DNA of 64,000 nt from Bradyrhizobium daqingense. Lineage in GTDB: Bacteria > Pseudomonadota > Alphaproteobacteria > Rhizobiales > Xanthobacteraceae. The stretch covers positions 2,714,001 through 2,778,000 of the forward strand of contig NZ_CP088014.1 of the NCBI RefSeq assembly GCF_021044685.1, given 5' to 3'. Position numbers and translations under genes: made by a program. The notes beneath the pieces were generated by a model that worked only from the letters and a program-made list of their open reading frames with translations, was not told where the DNA came from and searched no databases. Each line of letters starts with the position of its first letter. Positions within the stretch are counted from its first letter, which is position 1. This document shows, one piece after another, positions 41,372 through 49,486 of this stretch.

Positions 41372-42108
41372 GAGTGAAAGTCCTGCTGCTTGCCTTGGTC
41401 CTGGCCGTGCTGCCCGAAGTGGCGCTCGCCCAGATTCCCGACCTCAACTCGCTGCTGCCGCCCGGCAATGGCTCCACCAGCGGCCGCATCATCCAGCTGA
41501 TGGCGCTGATCACCGTGCTGTCGGTGGCGCCCGGTCTGCTCATCATGGTGACGAGCTTCACGCGGTTCGCGGTGGCGCTGTCGTTCCTGCGCGCCGGTCT
41601 CGGCCTCCAGACCACGCCCGCCAATCTGGTGCTGATCAGCCTCGCGCTGTTCATGACCTTCTACGTGATGGCGCCGACCTTCGACCGCGCGTGGGAGAGC
41701 GGCGTGCAGCCGCTGATGAAGAACGAGATCTCGGAGGAGGAGGCCTATCTGAAGATCACCGATCCGTTCCGCGAGTTCATGCTGGCCCATGTCCGCGACA
41801 AGGATCTGCAGACCTTCGAAGCGCTCGCCGCCGAGAGCTTCCGCAAGAAGTTCGACGACAAGCGCATCGACATGCGCGTCATCATTCCAGCCTTCATGAT
41901 CTCCGAGCTCCGGCGCTCGTTCGAGATCGGATTCCTTATCATCCTGCCGTTCCTCGTCATCGACATGATCGTGGCGACGCTGACCATGTCGATGGGCATG
42001 ATGATGATGCCGCCGACCATCCTCGCGCTGCCGTTCAAGATGCTGTTCTTCGTGCTGATCGACGGCTGGAATCTGCTGGCGTCCGGACTGGTGCGCTCAT
42101 TCTCGTGA
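41368..42108 (+). CDS. fliP: flagellar export gate protein FliP
   Basis: 246-aa membrane protein of the type III export gate. A cleavable signal sequence (LLLALVLAVLPEVALA) precedes IIQLMALITVLSVAPGLLIMVTSFTRFAVALSFLRAGLGLQTTP, and the C-terminal signature FLIILPFLVIDMIVATLTMSMGMMMMPPTILALPFKMLFFVLIDGW is complete. FliP forms the gate with FliQ (56440) and FliR (58957), here encoded apart. Last gene of the flgB-to-fliP unit. Confidence 0.97.
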   Translation: MRVKVLLLALVLAVLPEVALAQIPDLNSLLPPGNGSTSGRIIQLMALITVLSVAPGLLIMVTSFTRFAVALSFLRAGLGLQTTPANLVLISLALFMTFYVMAPTFDRAWESGVQPLMKNEISEEEAYLKITDPFREFMLAHVRDKDLQTFEALAAESFRKKFDDKRIDMRVIIPAFMISELRRSFEIGFLIILPFLVIDMIVATLTMSMGMMMMPPTILALPFKMLFFVLIDGWNLLASGLVRSFS

Positions 42109-42148
42109 CGGAGCGAGGCTCGAACCGCGCGATCATGGTTAGCGGATG

Positions 42149-42170
42149 GTAACCGCGAGACCCCGGTTAC
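42149..42170. promoter_or_regulatory. inverted repeat between fliP and first flagellin
   Basis: GTAACCG (42149-42155) and CGGTTAC (42164-42170), a perfect 7-bp dyad with an 8-bp spacer, 40 bp after the fliP stop and about 180 bp before the flagellin start. No T-run follows, so it could be an operator rather than a terminator. Confidence 0.35.
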
Positions 42171-42261
42171 AGCCATGAAATTCAAGGCCATTTTAATCCG
42201 GCGGCAAGATTCGGCGTGGTAGCAAGGCGTCACGGCGGGTTGGACCTCACCCACATCGGTC

Positions 42262-42349
42262 CAAAGGCATGATGCCGCCCCTCCGTACCGGTGAAAGCCC
42301 GGTATGTCCCCAAGTGAAAATGTAACGCGTACATAAAGGGACATTCGCA
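42262..42349 (+). promoter_or_regulatory. structured 5' leader of flagellin 1, possible FlbT-responsive element
   Basis: CAAAGGCATGATGCCGCCC is followed by a hairpin, stem 42284-42291 with 42299-42306 (CCGTACCGG/CCGGTATG type pairing, loop of 7). ATGTCCC (42304-42310) is also fully complementary to GGGACAT (42338-42344), which contains the ribosome site 6 nt from the ATG. The two pairings are mutually exclusive because they share bases 42304-42306. The same block precedes flagellin 2. Confidence 0.6.
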
Positions 42350-43255
42350 ATGTCAAGCCTGCTCACGAACTCGTCCGCCATGACCGCGCTCCAGACCCTG
42401 CGGTCTGTCAGCTCGCAACTCTCCACCACGCAGACCCGGATCTCCACCGGCCAGCGCGTGGCCACCGCTTCCGACAACGCCGCCTATTGGTCGATCGCGA
42501 CCTCGATGCGCGCCGACAACGCCGCGCTCTCCGCCGTGTCCGACTCGCTCGGTCTGTCGGCCGCGACCGTCGACACCGAGTACACCGCTCTCAACAAGGT
42601 TCTCGGCGACAGCAACTCCGGCCTGACCAAGCTCCAGTCGCTGCTGGTCCAAGCCAAGACCGCCGGTGTCGACCGCAGCAAGATTCAGTCGGAAATCACC
42701 CAGATCCAGCAGGACATGAAGAACGTGGCCAGCGCGGCGACGTTCAACGGCGTCAACTGGCTCAGCACCAACGCCACCACGCCGGCGACGGTCAACCTGG
42801 TGTCGTCGTTCTCGCGCGTCGGCGCCACGCCGACCACCGGCTCGATCACCGTCACCGTCGCCAACTACTCGCTCTATACCTCGACCACGAGCGGCATCCT
42901 GGACACGGTGAGCGGCAGCGCATCGGTCGACACCATCAACATCGGCGCGCTGACCGACTCCGCGGCGGACCAGACCACGCTCGATGGCTACATCGCGCAG
43001 GTCACCGCGGCGATCGGCACGGTCTCCTCCGGTGCCGCCAACCTCGGCGCCATCAAGAACCGCATCTCGAACAACTCGGAGTTCGTGAAGTCGCTGATGG
43101 ACTCGGTGGATCGCGGTATCGGCCAGCTCGTCGACGCCGACATGAACCAGGAGTCCACCCGTCTGGCGGCCCTCCAGGTCCAGCAGCAGCTCGGCGTTCA
43201 GGCGCTCTCGATCGCCAACAACAACAGCCAGAGCATCCTGTCGCTGTTCCGCTAA
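42350..43255 (+). CDS. flagellin (copy 1), lateral-type
   Basis: 301-aa filament subunit. N-terminal D0/D1 helix: TNSSAMTALQTLRSVSSQLSTTQTRISTGQRVATASDNAAYWSIATSM; C-terminal helix: LQVQQQLGVQALSIANNNSQSILSLFR. The central D2/D3 region is short, typical of rhizobial lateral-type flagellins. It is very similar to the 303-aa copy 2, differing mainly in a few residues of the variable segment. Exported through the type III apparatus and assembled distally; no fliD/fliS partner is present, as in rhizobia. The leader and a strong terminator define it as its own transcript. Confidence 0.96.
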   Translation: MSSLLTNSSAMTALQTLRSVSSQLSTTQTRISTGQRVATASDNAAYWSIATSMRADNAALSAVSDSLGLSAATVDTEYTALNKVLGDSNSGLTKLQSLLVQAKTAGVDRSKIQSEITQIQQDMKNVASAATFNGVNWLSTNATTPATVNLVSSFSRVGATPTTGSITVTVANYSLYTSTTSGILDTVSGSASVDTINIGALTDSAADQTTLDGYIAQVTAAIGTVSSGAANLGAIKNRISNNSEFVKSLMDSVDRGIGQLVDADMNQESTRLAALQVQQQLGVQALSIANNNSQSILSLFR

Positions 43256-43275
43256 GCCTCGAGTCAGTCCCGGGA

Positions 43276-43308
43276 GGGCCGCGCTTCTCGCGAAGCGCGG
43301 CCCTTTCG
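43276..43308 (+). terminator. intrinsic terminator of flagellin 1
   Basis: GGGCCGCGCTT (43276-43286) and AAGCGCGGCCC (43293-43303) form an 11-bp stem with a 6-nt loop, followed by TTTCGTTT. It lies 21 bp past the stop. Confidence 0.85.
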
Positions 43309-43384
43309 TTTGGCGTGATGCTGCGCCATGATTCTGGCTGCCCTGTTGTAGCCGGATCACAACGCCACAAGCCCCGCACAAGCT

Positions 43385-43395
43385 TCGCCGACTAG
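43385..43395 (+). promoter_or_regulatory. TCGCCGACTAG element before flagellin 2
   Basis: The 11-mer recurs exactly upstream of motA (30944-30954). With the preceding CACAAGCT/CGCAAGGC the match is 16 of 19 bases. GCCGACTA resembles the -10 element of sigma-28-type promoters (GCCGATAA), but no clear -35 is seen, so the assignment is tentative. Confidence 0.35.
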
Positions 43396-43440
43396 TCTCC
43401 CCGCTACGACGAATTGGGCTCACGCGCGCATTTGCCCAGC

Positions 43441-43523
43441 CCAAAGGCATGATGCCGCCCCGTCGTACCGGTGCAAGCCCGGTATGTCCCCAAATCCAAT
43501 CTGCTTTCAAAGGGACATCAAAG
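43441..43523 (+). promoter_or_regulatory. structured 5' leader of flagellin 2, possible FlbT-responsive element
   Basis: Almost the same sequence as before flagellin 1: CCAAAGGCATGATGCCGCCC, the TACCGG/CCGGTA hairpin, and ATGTCCC (43484-43490) complementary to GGGACAT (43512-43518), which overlaps the ribosome site. The intervening spacer differs, so pairing potential rather than length is conserved. Confidence 0.6.
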
Positions 43524-44435
43524 ATGGCTTCCAGCCTGCTTACCAACTCCGCTGCAATGACTGCGCTCCAGACCCTCCGGAATGTCAGCGCCAGCCTGCA
43601 GACGACCGAAAATCGCATTTCGACCGGCCAGCGCGTCGCGACCGCTTCGGACAACTCGGCCTATTGGTCGATCGCGACCTCGATGCGCGCCGACAACGCC
43701 GCCCTCTCCGCGGTGTCCGACTCGCTCGGCCTGTCGGCTGCGACCGTCGATACCGAATACACCGCTCTGAACAAGGTCATCGGCGACAGCAATTCCGGCC
43801 TCACCAAGCTCCAGGCGCTGCTGGTCGAAGCCAAGACCGCCGGCATCGACCGCACCAAGATCCAGGCCGAAATCACCCAGATCCAGCAGGACATGAAGAA
43901 CGTGGCCAACGCGGCGACGTTCAATGGCGTCAACTGGCTGAGCACCAACGCCACCACCCCGGCGACGGTCAACCTGGTGTCGTCGTTCTCGCGCGTCGGC
44001 GGCACGCCGACGATCAACACCATCACGGTGACGGTCGCCAACTACTCGCTCTACACCTCGACCACGGGCGGCATCCTGGACACGGTGAGCGGCAGCGCCT
44101 CGGTCGACACGATCAACATCGGCGCGCTGACCGATTCGGCGGCCGACCAGACCACGATCGATGGCTACATCGCGCAGGTCACTGCCGCGATCAACACGGT
44201 GAGCCAGTCCGCTGCCAACCTCGGCGCCATCAAGAACCGCATCTCGAACAACACGGAGTTCGTGAAGTCGCTGATGGACTCGGTGGATCGCGGTATCGGC
44301 CAGCTGGTCGACGCCGACATGAACGCGGAATCGACCCGCCTCCAGGCGCTCCAGACCCAGCAGCAGCTCGGCGTTCAGGCGCTCTCGATCGCCAACCAGA
44401 ACAGCCAGAGCATCCTGTCGCTGTTCCGCGGCTAA
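43524..44435 (+). CDS. flagellin (copy 2), lateral-type
   Basis: 303-aa second flagellin. N-terminus ASSLLTNSAAMTALQTLRNVSASLQTTENRISTGQRVATASDNSAYWS, C-terminus LQTQQQLGVQALSIANQNSQSILSLFRG. Alignment by eye shows long identical runs with copy 1 (for example NVASAATFNGVNWLSTNATTPATVNLVSSFSRVG apart from one residue), consistent with a tandem duplication kept similar by selection or conversion. The true ATG is 43524; a longer in-frame frame starts inside the leader and would translate the regulatory element. Confidence 0.96.
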   Translation: MASSLLTNSAAMTALQTLRNVSASLQTTENRISTGQRVATASDNSAYWSIATSMRADNAALSAVSDSLGLSAATVDTEYTALNKVIGDSNSGLTKLQALLVEAKTAGIDRTKIQAEITQIQQDMKNVANAATFNGVNWLSTNATTPATVNLVSSFSRVGGTPTINTITVTVANYSLYTSTTGGILDTVSGSASVDTINIGALTDSAADQTTIDGYIAQVTAAINTVSQSAANLGAIKNRISNNTEFVKSLMDSVDRGIGQLVDADMNAESTRLQALQTQQQLGVQALSIANQNSQSILSLFRG

Positions 44436-44452
44436 GCGGCGGTTTCGAACAC

Positions 44453-44479
44453 GACCGTGCTCCCCAGGGGAGCACGGTC
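44453..44479 (+). terminator. hairpin after flagellin 2
   Basis: GACCGTGCTCCCC and GGGGAGCACGGTC, 13 bp on each side of a single base, form a nearly perfect palindrome 17 bp after the stop. There is no T-run, so it may be a processing or stabilising hairpin rather than an efficient terminator. Confidence 0.5.
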
Positions 44480-44727
44480 ACCGCCGTGAACGGCGGACAT
44501 GAGCGCGCGATGTGTGCCCTGACATCGACTTCCTGAAGCTAATGCGACATGGCGCGACCGTTCGAGCCGCCATCGTCCGGCCCGCGGTTGCCGACATCGA
44601 TCGCGTCACCAAACCCTTGTAAAATTGCAACGCCTCGTCCGCGAACCGGCATGCTCGCGTCTTCGCGCAACCTTCAGACAAGGTTGGCAGCGGAGTGTCG
44701 CACACGTTCGCATTGCCACGAGGTCAT

Positions 44728-46353
44728 ATGCTCAGTCGCGCGCAGATACAGCAACTGCTCAACAATCTGCTGGAGCTCGGGCCGCGACGCCTGATGGCCC
44801 TTGGCCTGATCGGCTTCGCCGTTCTCGTCACCGTCGTCGGCGGCGCCTATTATCTGAGCCGGCCCGAATTCGAGACGCTCTATACCGGCCTCACTCGCGA
44901 GGACGTGACGCGCATGGGCGCGGCGCTGCGCGAGCAGAACGTCACCTTCGACGTCAACACGGCCGGCGACGCGATCTCGGTGCGGCCGAGCCAGACCATG
45001 CAGGCACGGATGCTGCTCGCCGAGAAGGGGCTGCCGACCAGCGCCAATTCCGGCTACGAGCTGTTCGACAAGATCGGCTCGCTCGGCCTGACCTCGTTCA
45101 TGCAGGAAGTCACCAAGCTGCGGGCGCTGGAAGGCGAGATCGCGCGCACGGTGCAGCTGATGAAGGGCGTCAAGGCGGCGCGGGTGCACATCGTGCTGCC
45201 GGTGCGCGGCTCGTTCCGCGCGACCCAGCAGCCGCCATCCGCTTCCGTCGTGCTGCGCACCGATGGCGCGATCGAGGCGCGCACTGCACAATCGATCCGC
45301 CATCTCGTCGCGGCCGCCGTCCCCGGCATGAACCGCGACAAGGTGACGGTGCTGGACGCCGACGGCTCGATGCTGCTCGCCGAAGAGGACGAGGCCAGCG
45401 CTGCACCGACCAAGATGGCGAGCCTGCAGAAGACCGTGGGCGGCATGGTGCAGGAGAACATCCGCAAGGCGCTGACCCCGTATCTGGGCCTGGATAATTT
45501 TGAGGTGAGCGTCGCGCCGCAGCTCTCCACCGACAAGAGGCAGATCAACGAGACCGTCTACGATCCCGAGAGCCGCGCCGAACGTTCGGTGCGGAACGTG
45601 CGCGAGAAGGAGTCCTCGCAGAACGCGGACCGTTCGACGCCGACCACGGTGCAGCAGAACCTTCCGGATCAGCAGGTGAACGCGGGCGGCGGCAAGAATT
45701 CCAGCGAGGACAAGACCCGCCGCGAGGACGTCACCAATTTCGAGGTCTCGTCCAAGACGACGACGACGGTGAGCGACGGCTATTCGGTCAAGAAGCTGTT
45801 CATCGCCGTCCTGGTCAACCGCGCCCGTCTCGTCGCCGATCTCGGCGACAAGAGCAACCAGGCCATCGTCGACAGCAAGCTCGCCGAGATCAGCCAGCTC
45901 GCGGCGACGGCGGGTGGGTTGGACAAGACGCGTGGCGACCAGATTCAGGTGACGGCCGTCGACTTCATCGAGGGCTCGCGCGAGCTGGCGCCGGTGCCGC
46001 CGATCACCTTCGTCGAGATGATCAACAAGCAGCTCGGCAGCGTCATCAACGCGGTGACCATTCTCGCCGTTGCCTCGATGCTGGTCTGGTTCGGACTTAG
46101 GCCCGCAGTCAACGGCATTCTGACCCATCGCGCCGAGCAGGAGCAGGCCGAAGCGGCCGAGGTAGCCGAGCTCGAAGCCGCGGCCGCACTTGCGCTGCCG
46201 GACAGCGACGAGGCCGAACTCAACCTCGTCGAGGATCTCGAGGGCAAGCTGCAGCGAACGCCACAGAAGCGGCTGGAGCAGATCGTCCGGCTCGATCAAG
46301 CACAGGCGGCGGCGATCCTTAAAGACTGGATGCGGCGCGAGGAGGCGGCATGA
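44728..46353 (+). CDS. fliF: flagellar MS-ring protein FliF
   Basis: 541-aa membrane protein that forms the MS ring, the first structure assembled. Membrane helix 1 near residue 25-45 (LMALGLIGFAVLVTVVGGAYYL), then ring-building motifs YELFDKIGSLGLTSFMQEVTKLRALEGEIARTVQLMKGVKAARVHIVLP, and helix 2 near 445-465 (AVTILAVASMLVWFGL). The C-terminus binds FliG (RLDQAQAAAILKDWMRREEAA). ATG 44728 behind GAGGT. Immediately followed, with 4-bp overlap, by the FliH-like gene. It sits after the flagellins instead of next to fliG. Confidence 0.97.
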   Translation: MLSRAQIQQLLNNLLELGPRRLMALGLIGFAVLVTVVGGAYYLSRPEFETLYTGLTREDVTRMGAALREQNVTFDVNTAGDAISVRPSQTMQARMLLAEKGLPTSANSGYELFDKIGSLGLTSFMQEVTKLRALEGEIARTVQLMKGVKAARVHIVLPVRGSFRATQQPPSASVVLRTDGAIEARTAQSIRHLVAAAVPGMNRDKVTVLDADGSMLLAEEDEASAAPTKMASLQKTVGGMVQENIRKALTPYLGLDNFEVSVAPQLSTDKRQINETVYDPESRAERSVRNVREKESSQNADRSTPTTVQQNLPDQQVNAGGGKNSSEDKTRREDVTNFEVSSKTTTTVSDGYSVKKLFIAVLVNRARLVADLGDKSNQAIVDSKLAEISQLAATAGGLDKTRGDQIQVTAVDFIEGSRELAPVPPITFVEMINKQLGSVINAVTILAVASMLVWFGLRPAVNGILTHRAEQEQAEAAEVAELEAAAALALPDSDEAELNLVEDLEGKLQRTPQKRLEQIVRLDQAQAAAILKDWMRREEAA

Positions 46354-47042
46354 ACGCGGCAATCGGAAAATTCCTGACGCAGTTCGACGCGAACGGCCGC
46401 GCCAAGTCGCCGACGCCTCCGCCGCCCAAGATCCAGGACGTGCTGACAAGGCCGAAGGAAGTCCGGCGCGAGCCGCAAGCTCAGTCGCAGCCGCAGCCGC
46501 ACGCCCAGCCGCAGCTTCAGCCGCCTTCGCCCGCGCCGGAAGCTCCGCCGGTCAATCTCCTCGACGATGCCTATCGGCGCGGCCATGCGGCCGGCGTTGC
46601 GGAAGGCGACGCCAGGCTTGCGGAGGAACGCGTCCGTAGCGCCATCCGGCTCGGCGAGGAGCGCGCGAAATGGTCCGATCAGCAGGCGGCCACGATCGTC
46701 AACGGTTTCGAGGCGGCTTGCCGCGAGATCGAGAGCAATATCGCGAGCTCCGTTGCGCGGATCTTGCTGCCGTTCCTCAACGAGGCGGTTCGCGACAAGG
46801 CGATCGGATCGCTGGTCGAACAGATCGCGGCCTTGACCGGGAATTCGCCGATGCCGGTGTTCAAGGTCACCGGCCCGAGCGAGCTATTGGACCTCGTGCG
46901 GGTGCAGCTCGAGAAGTCCCGGCGGACGGGCATCGCCTATGAGGCCGCCGACAGCTTCGAGGTTCGCGCCGTGGCCGACCAGACCGTGATCGAGACGCAG
47001 ATCTCGGCCTGGAGCGAACGCCTCAAGGAGGCGCGCCGGTAG
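46350..47042 (+). CDS. FliH-like flagellar assembly protein
   Basis: 230-aa cytosolic protein. Residues ~1-70 are rich in Pro, Gln and Ala (PQAQSQPQPHAQPQLQPPSPAPEAPPVN). From ~75 the organisation is that of FliH: a helix rich in Ala/Glu (RGHAAGVAEGDARLAEERVRSAIRLGEERAKW), then a C-terminal domain FEAACREIESNIASSVARILLPFLNEAVRDKAIGSLVEQIAAL. FliH regulates the ATPase FliI and docks to FliN. In rhizobia fliH is often not annotated, so this is the likely counterpart. ATG overlaps the fliF stop. Confidence 0.7.
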   Translation: MNAAIGKFLTQFDANGRAKSPTPPPPKIQDVLTRPKEVRREPQAQSQPQPHAQPQLQPPSPAPEAPPVNLLDDAYRRGHAAGVAEGDARLAEERVRSAIRLGEERAKWSDQQAATIVNGFEAACREIESNIASSVARILLPFLNEAVRDKAIGSLVEQIAALTGNSPMPVFKVTGPSELLDLVRVQLEKSRRTGIAYEAADSFEVRAVADQTVIETQISAWSERLKEARR

Positions 47043-47048
47043 TTCGCC

Positions 47049-48308
47049 ATGAATGAGGTCAAACCAGAGCTCGTGATCATCCGTCGGCGGAGCGCCTTCG
47101 ACGACGAGAAACCGCATGGGGGCGTCTGGAAGATCGCCTATGCGGATTTCATGACCGCGATGATGGCGTTCTTCCTGGTGATGTGGCTGTTGAACGCGCT
47201 CAACCAGGACCAGAAGCAGGTGGTCGCGAGCTACTTCAATCCGATCAAGCTCGCGGAGAACGCACCTGCCCCGAAGGGCCTGAAGGATCTCTCCAAGAAG
47301 GAGCCCTCGTCGTTCGAGGGGCAGGACGGCAGGCGCAAGCCGGCCGGGCCGAACGAGGAACGGCGCGGCGACTCGCCGACGGCGGAGAAGCCGGCCTCCT
47401 ACGAAGAGAAGGTCCTGTTCCGCGATCCCTATGCGACTCTCGCCGAGATCGCCAATAGCGCGAACCAGGCTTCCGGCCAGCGGCGCGCCGGCGCGTTGAC
47501 GTCTGCCGAGGAGGACGGTCTCAAGGGCGGCGACGCCTACCGTGATCCCTTCGATCCCGGTTACTGGAAGCTGGCGCCGCAGGCGTCCAAGGACGCGGAT
47601 CGCATCATCGAGAGCGAGCCGCAGGCGCGCCGTGCCAAGGCGGATGAGGCCGGCGGAAGCGTGGCGCCGAACGCAGACAGCGCGTCCGCAAGCCTGTCGC
47701 CGTTGTTGCCGCCGGGGCCGGCGCCGTCGCAGGCCTCACGCGAGGGCAATGCCCAGGCCGGCGCTCAGGCCAATGCCGCCGCGCAGGCGCGTCCCGGCGA
47801 TATGACGAAGCAGTCCGAACCGCGCGATGCCGCGCAGACGCAGCAGCCGACCGTCAAGCAGCTTCAGTCCGCCATCGCGGATGCGCTGTCGGACATCAAG
47901 GCCGGCGCGGGCCCGGCGGCGGAGGTGCGTCAGGTCGAGGAGGGGCTTCTGATCAGCCTGACCGACGATGCGAGCTTCGGCATGTTCGCGGTCGGCTCGG
48001 CCGAGCCGCGGCCTGAGCTCATTCGCGTGATCGACAAGATCGGCCCGCTGCTGACGAAGCGGCAAGGCTTGATCATCGTCCGTGGCCACACCGATAACCG
48101 GCCGTACCGGTCGGAGGCCTACGACAATTGGCGGCTGTCGACCGCGCGTGCGCAGATGGCTTATTACATGCTCGTCCGCGCCGGCGTCGATGCGCAGCGG
48201 ATCGAGCACATCGAAGGCTACGCCGACCGGCGGCCGAAACTGCCGAACGATCCGGCGGCCGCGCAGAACCGCCGGATCGAGATCCTGATCCGGGAGAAGC
48301 GCTCTTGA
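47049..48308 (+). CDS. motB: flagellar motor stator protein MotB
   Basis: 419-aa stator subunit. The single membrane helix near residues 29-50 contains the proton-binding Asp (D33 in IAYADFMTAMMAFFLVMWLL). A plug-like region follows, then a long low-complexity linker (residues ~75-270) far larger than in enteric MotB, as usual in rhizobia where MotC binds. The C-terminal OmpA-like peptidoglycan-binding domain (~300-415) has IIVRGHTDNRPYRSEAYDNWRLSTARAQMAYYMLVRAGV. Partner of MotA encoded 16 kb upstream. Its stop overlaps the TTG start of motC. Confidence 0.95.
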   Translation: MNEVKPELVIIRRRSAFDDEKPHGGVWKIAYADFMTAMMAFFLVMWLLNALNQDQKQVVASYFNPIKLAENAPAPKGLKDLSKKEPSSFEGQDGRRKPAGPNEERRGDSPTAEKPASYEEKVLFRDPYATLAEIANSANQASGQRRAGALTSAEEDGLKGGDAYRDPFDPGYWKLAPQASKDADRIIESEPQARRAKADEAGGSVAPNADSASASLSPLLPPGPAPSQASREGNAQAGAQANAAAQARPGDMTKQSEPRDAAQTQQPTVKQLQSAIADALSDIKAGAGPAAEVRQVEEGLLISLTDDASFGMFAVGSAEPRPELIRVIDKIGPLLTKRQGLIIVRGHTDNRPYRSEAYDNWRLSTARAQMAYYMLVRAGVDAQRIEHIEGYADRRPKLPNDPAAAQNRRIEILIREKRS

Positions 48309-49486
48309 TCAGGCCGTTCCTCCGCGCCGTGCTGTTGCTGCTGCCGCTCGCGGGGGCAAGTGCGTTTGCCGAGCCGTCGCCACCGTCAGCCGAACAGCCG
48401 TATGAGCTGGTGCGCGCGTTGCAGGCCGTGCAGGACGGCATTGCCAACGGCGACACTGCGGCGCATGGCAGCCACATCGCGCTGATCCGGCAGATCGGCG
48501 AGAAATTTCTCGCCGCTGATGCCGGCGTGTGGAGCAGTGCGCAGAATGGTCAGGCCGTCGTTATCTACCTGCTCAGCGGCGGCGCGCCGCAGATCGTCCG
48601 CAAGCTGCCGCGCGACAGGATGACCATCGACGAGCGGCTGTTCAATGGTGCGCTCGCCTATGTCGAGGGCCGCCAGGACGAGGCACGCGAGCTGCTCAAG
48701 GACGTCAAGCCGCGGACGCTTCCTTCAGGCCTCGGCGGACAGGTCGCGCTGGTCCAGGGTGCGCTGTTCGCGCGCAGCGAGGCCTCGTTCGCGATCGAGC
48801 GCCTGGACGATGCGCGCCTGCTCCTGCCCGGTACGCTGGTGGAGGAGGCGGCGCTGCGGCGCGAGATCCTGCTGGTCGGGCAAGCCGAGGATTTCGACAA
48901 ATTCGAGTTCCTGACGCTGGCCTATATCCGCCATTACCGCAACTCGATCTATGCCGGCGATTTCTGGCAGCGCTTCTCCACGGGCCTGACGCAATCGAGC
49001 CTCGCGCTTGACGAGCGGCGATTTGTGCGGATCGCGACGCTGCTGGAGCAGATCGATCGCGCCGACCGTCTCAAGCTCTATCTCGTGATCGCGCGCGCGG
49101 CGATGCTGCGCGGACGGATGGCTGTCACCCGGCTAGCCAGCGAGCGCGCCCTGATGCTCAGCGCCGATGCGTCGATGGACCGCGAGCGTGCGCATCTCTT
49201 CCGTGGCGCCTCGCGGACGCTCACCGACGAGTATGACGGCGGTCTCGCCGAGCTGAAGGCGCTCGATCGATCGAAGCTGCCCGAGCGCGACGTTCCCCTT
49301 CTGAATGCGGCGGTGCAGCTCGCGATCGACATCCGAAAACCGTTCGCCGCAGGATCTGCAGCTGCAGCCGACAAGCCTCCTGCAACGCCGGCGCGGCTCG
49401 ACCTCGCATCGTCGACCGCGACCGTCGCGCGTGCGCAGAAGCAGCTCGGCGAGCTCGAACGTCTCACCAGGGATCGCCGTCCATGA
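48305..49486 (+). CDS. motC: motility protein MotC
   Basis: 393-aa exported protein with signal sequence (IRPFLRAVLLLLPLAGASAFA). The remainder is helical: QAVQDGIANGDTAAHGSHIALIRQIGEKFLA, LAYIRHYRNSIYAGDFWQRFSTGL, matching the periplasmic MotC family of Rhizobiales, which binds MotB and is needed for torque. It depends on the chaperone MotE (39440). The start is a TTG overlapping the motB stop (TTGA), not an ATG. Short downstream overlap with fliK. Confidence 0.88.
   Translation: MIRPFLRAVLLLLPLAGASAFAEPSPPSAEQPYELVRALQAVQDGIANGDTAAHGSHIALIRQIGEKFLAADAGVWSSAQNGQAVVIYLLSGGAPQIVRKLPRDRMTIDERLFNGALAYVEGRQDEARELLKDVKPRTLPSGLGGQVALVQGALFARSEASFAIERLDDARLLLPGTLVEEAALRREILLVGQAEDFDKFEFLTLAYIRHYRNSIYAGDFWQRFSTGLTQSSLALDERRFVRIATLLEQIDRADRLKLYLVIARAAMLRGRMAVTRLASERALMLSADASMDRERAHLFRGASRTLTDEYDGGLAELKALDRSKLPERDVPLLNAAVQLAIDIRKPFAAGSAAAADKPPATPARLDLASSTATVARAQKQLGELERLTRDRRP

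Noticed and set aside
42149-42170. Intrinsic terminator for the fliP operon
   Set aside because: The dyad is clear, but no T-run follows on either strand, so it was kept only as a possible operator.
42353-43654. 433-codon open frame antisense to flagellin 1 and its neighbour
   Set aside because: It mirrors the codon structure of the flagellin gene, is Arg/Gly/Asp-rich without any motif, and the true gene on the other strand is unmistakable. The similar short frame over the first leader arises from the duplicated flagellin starts.
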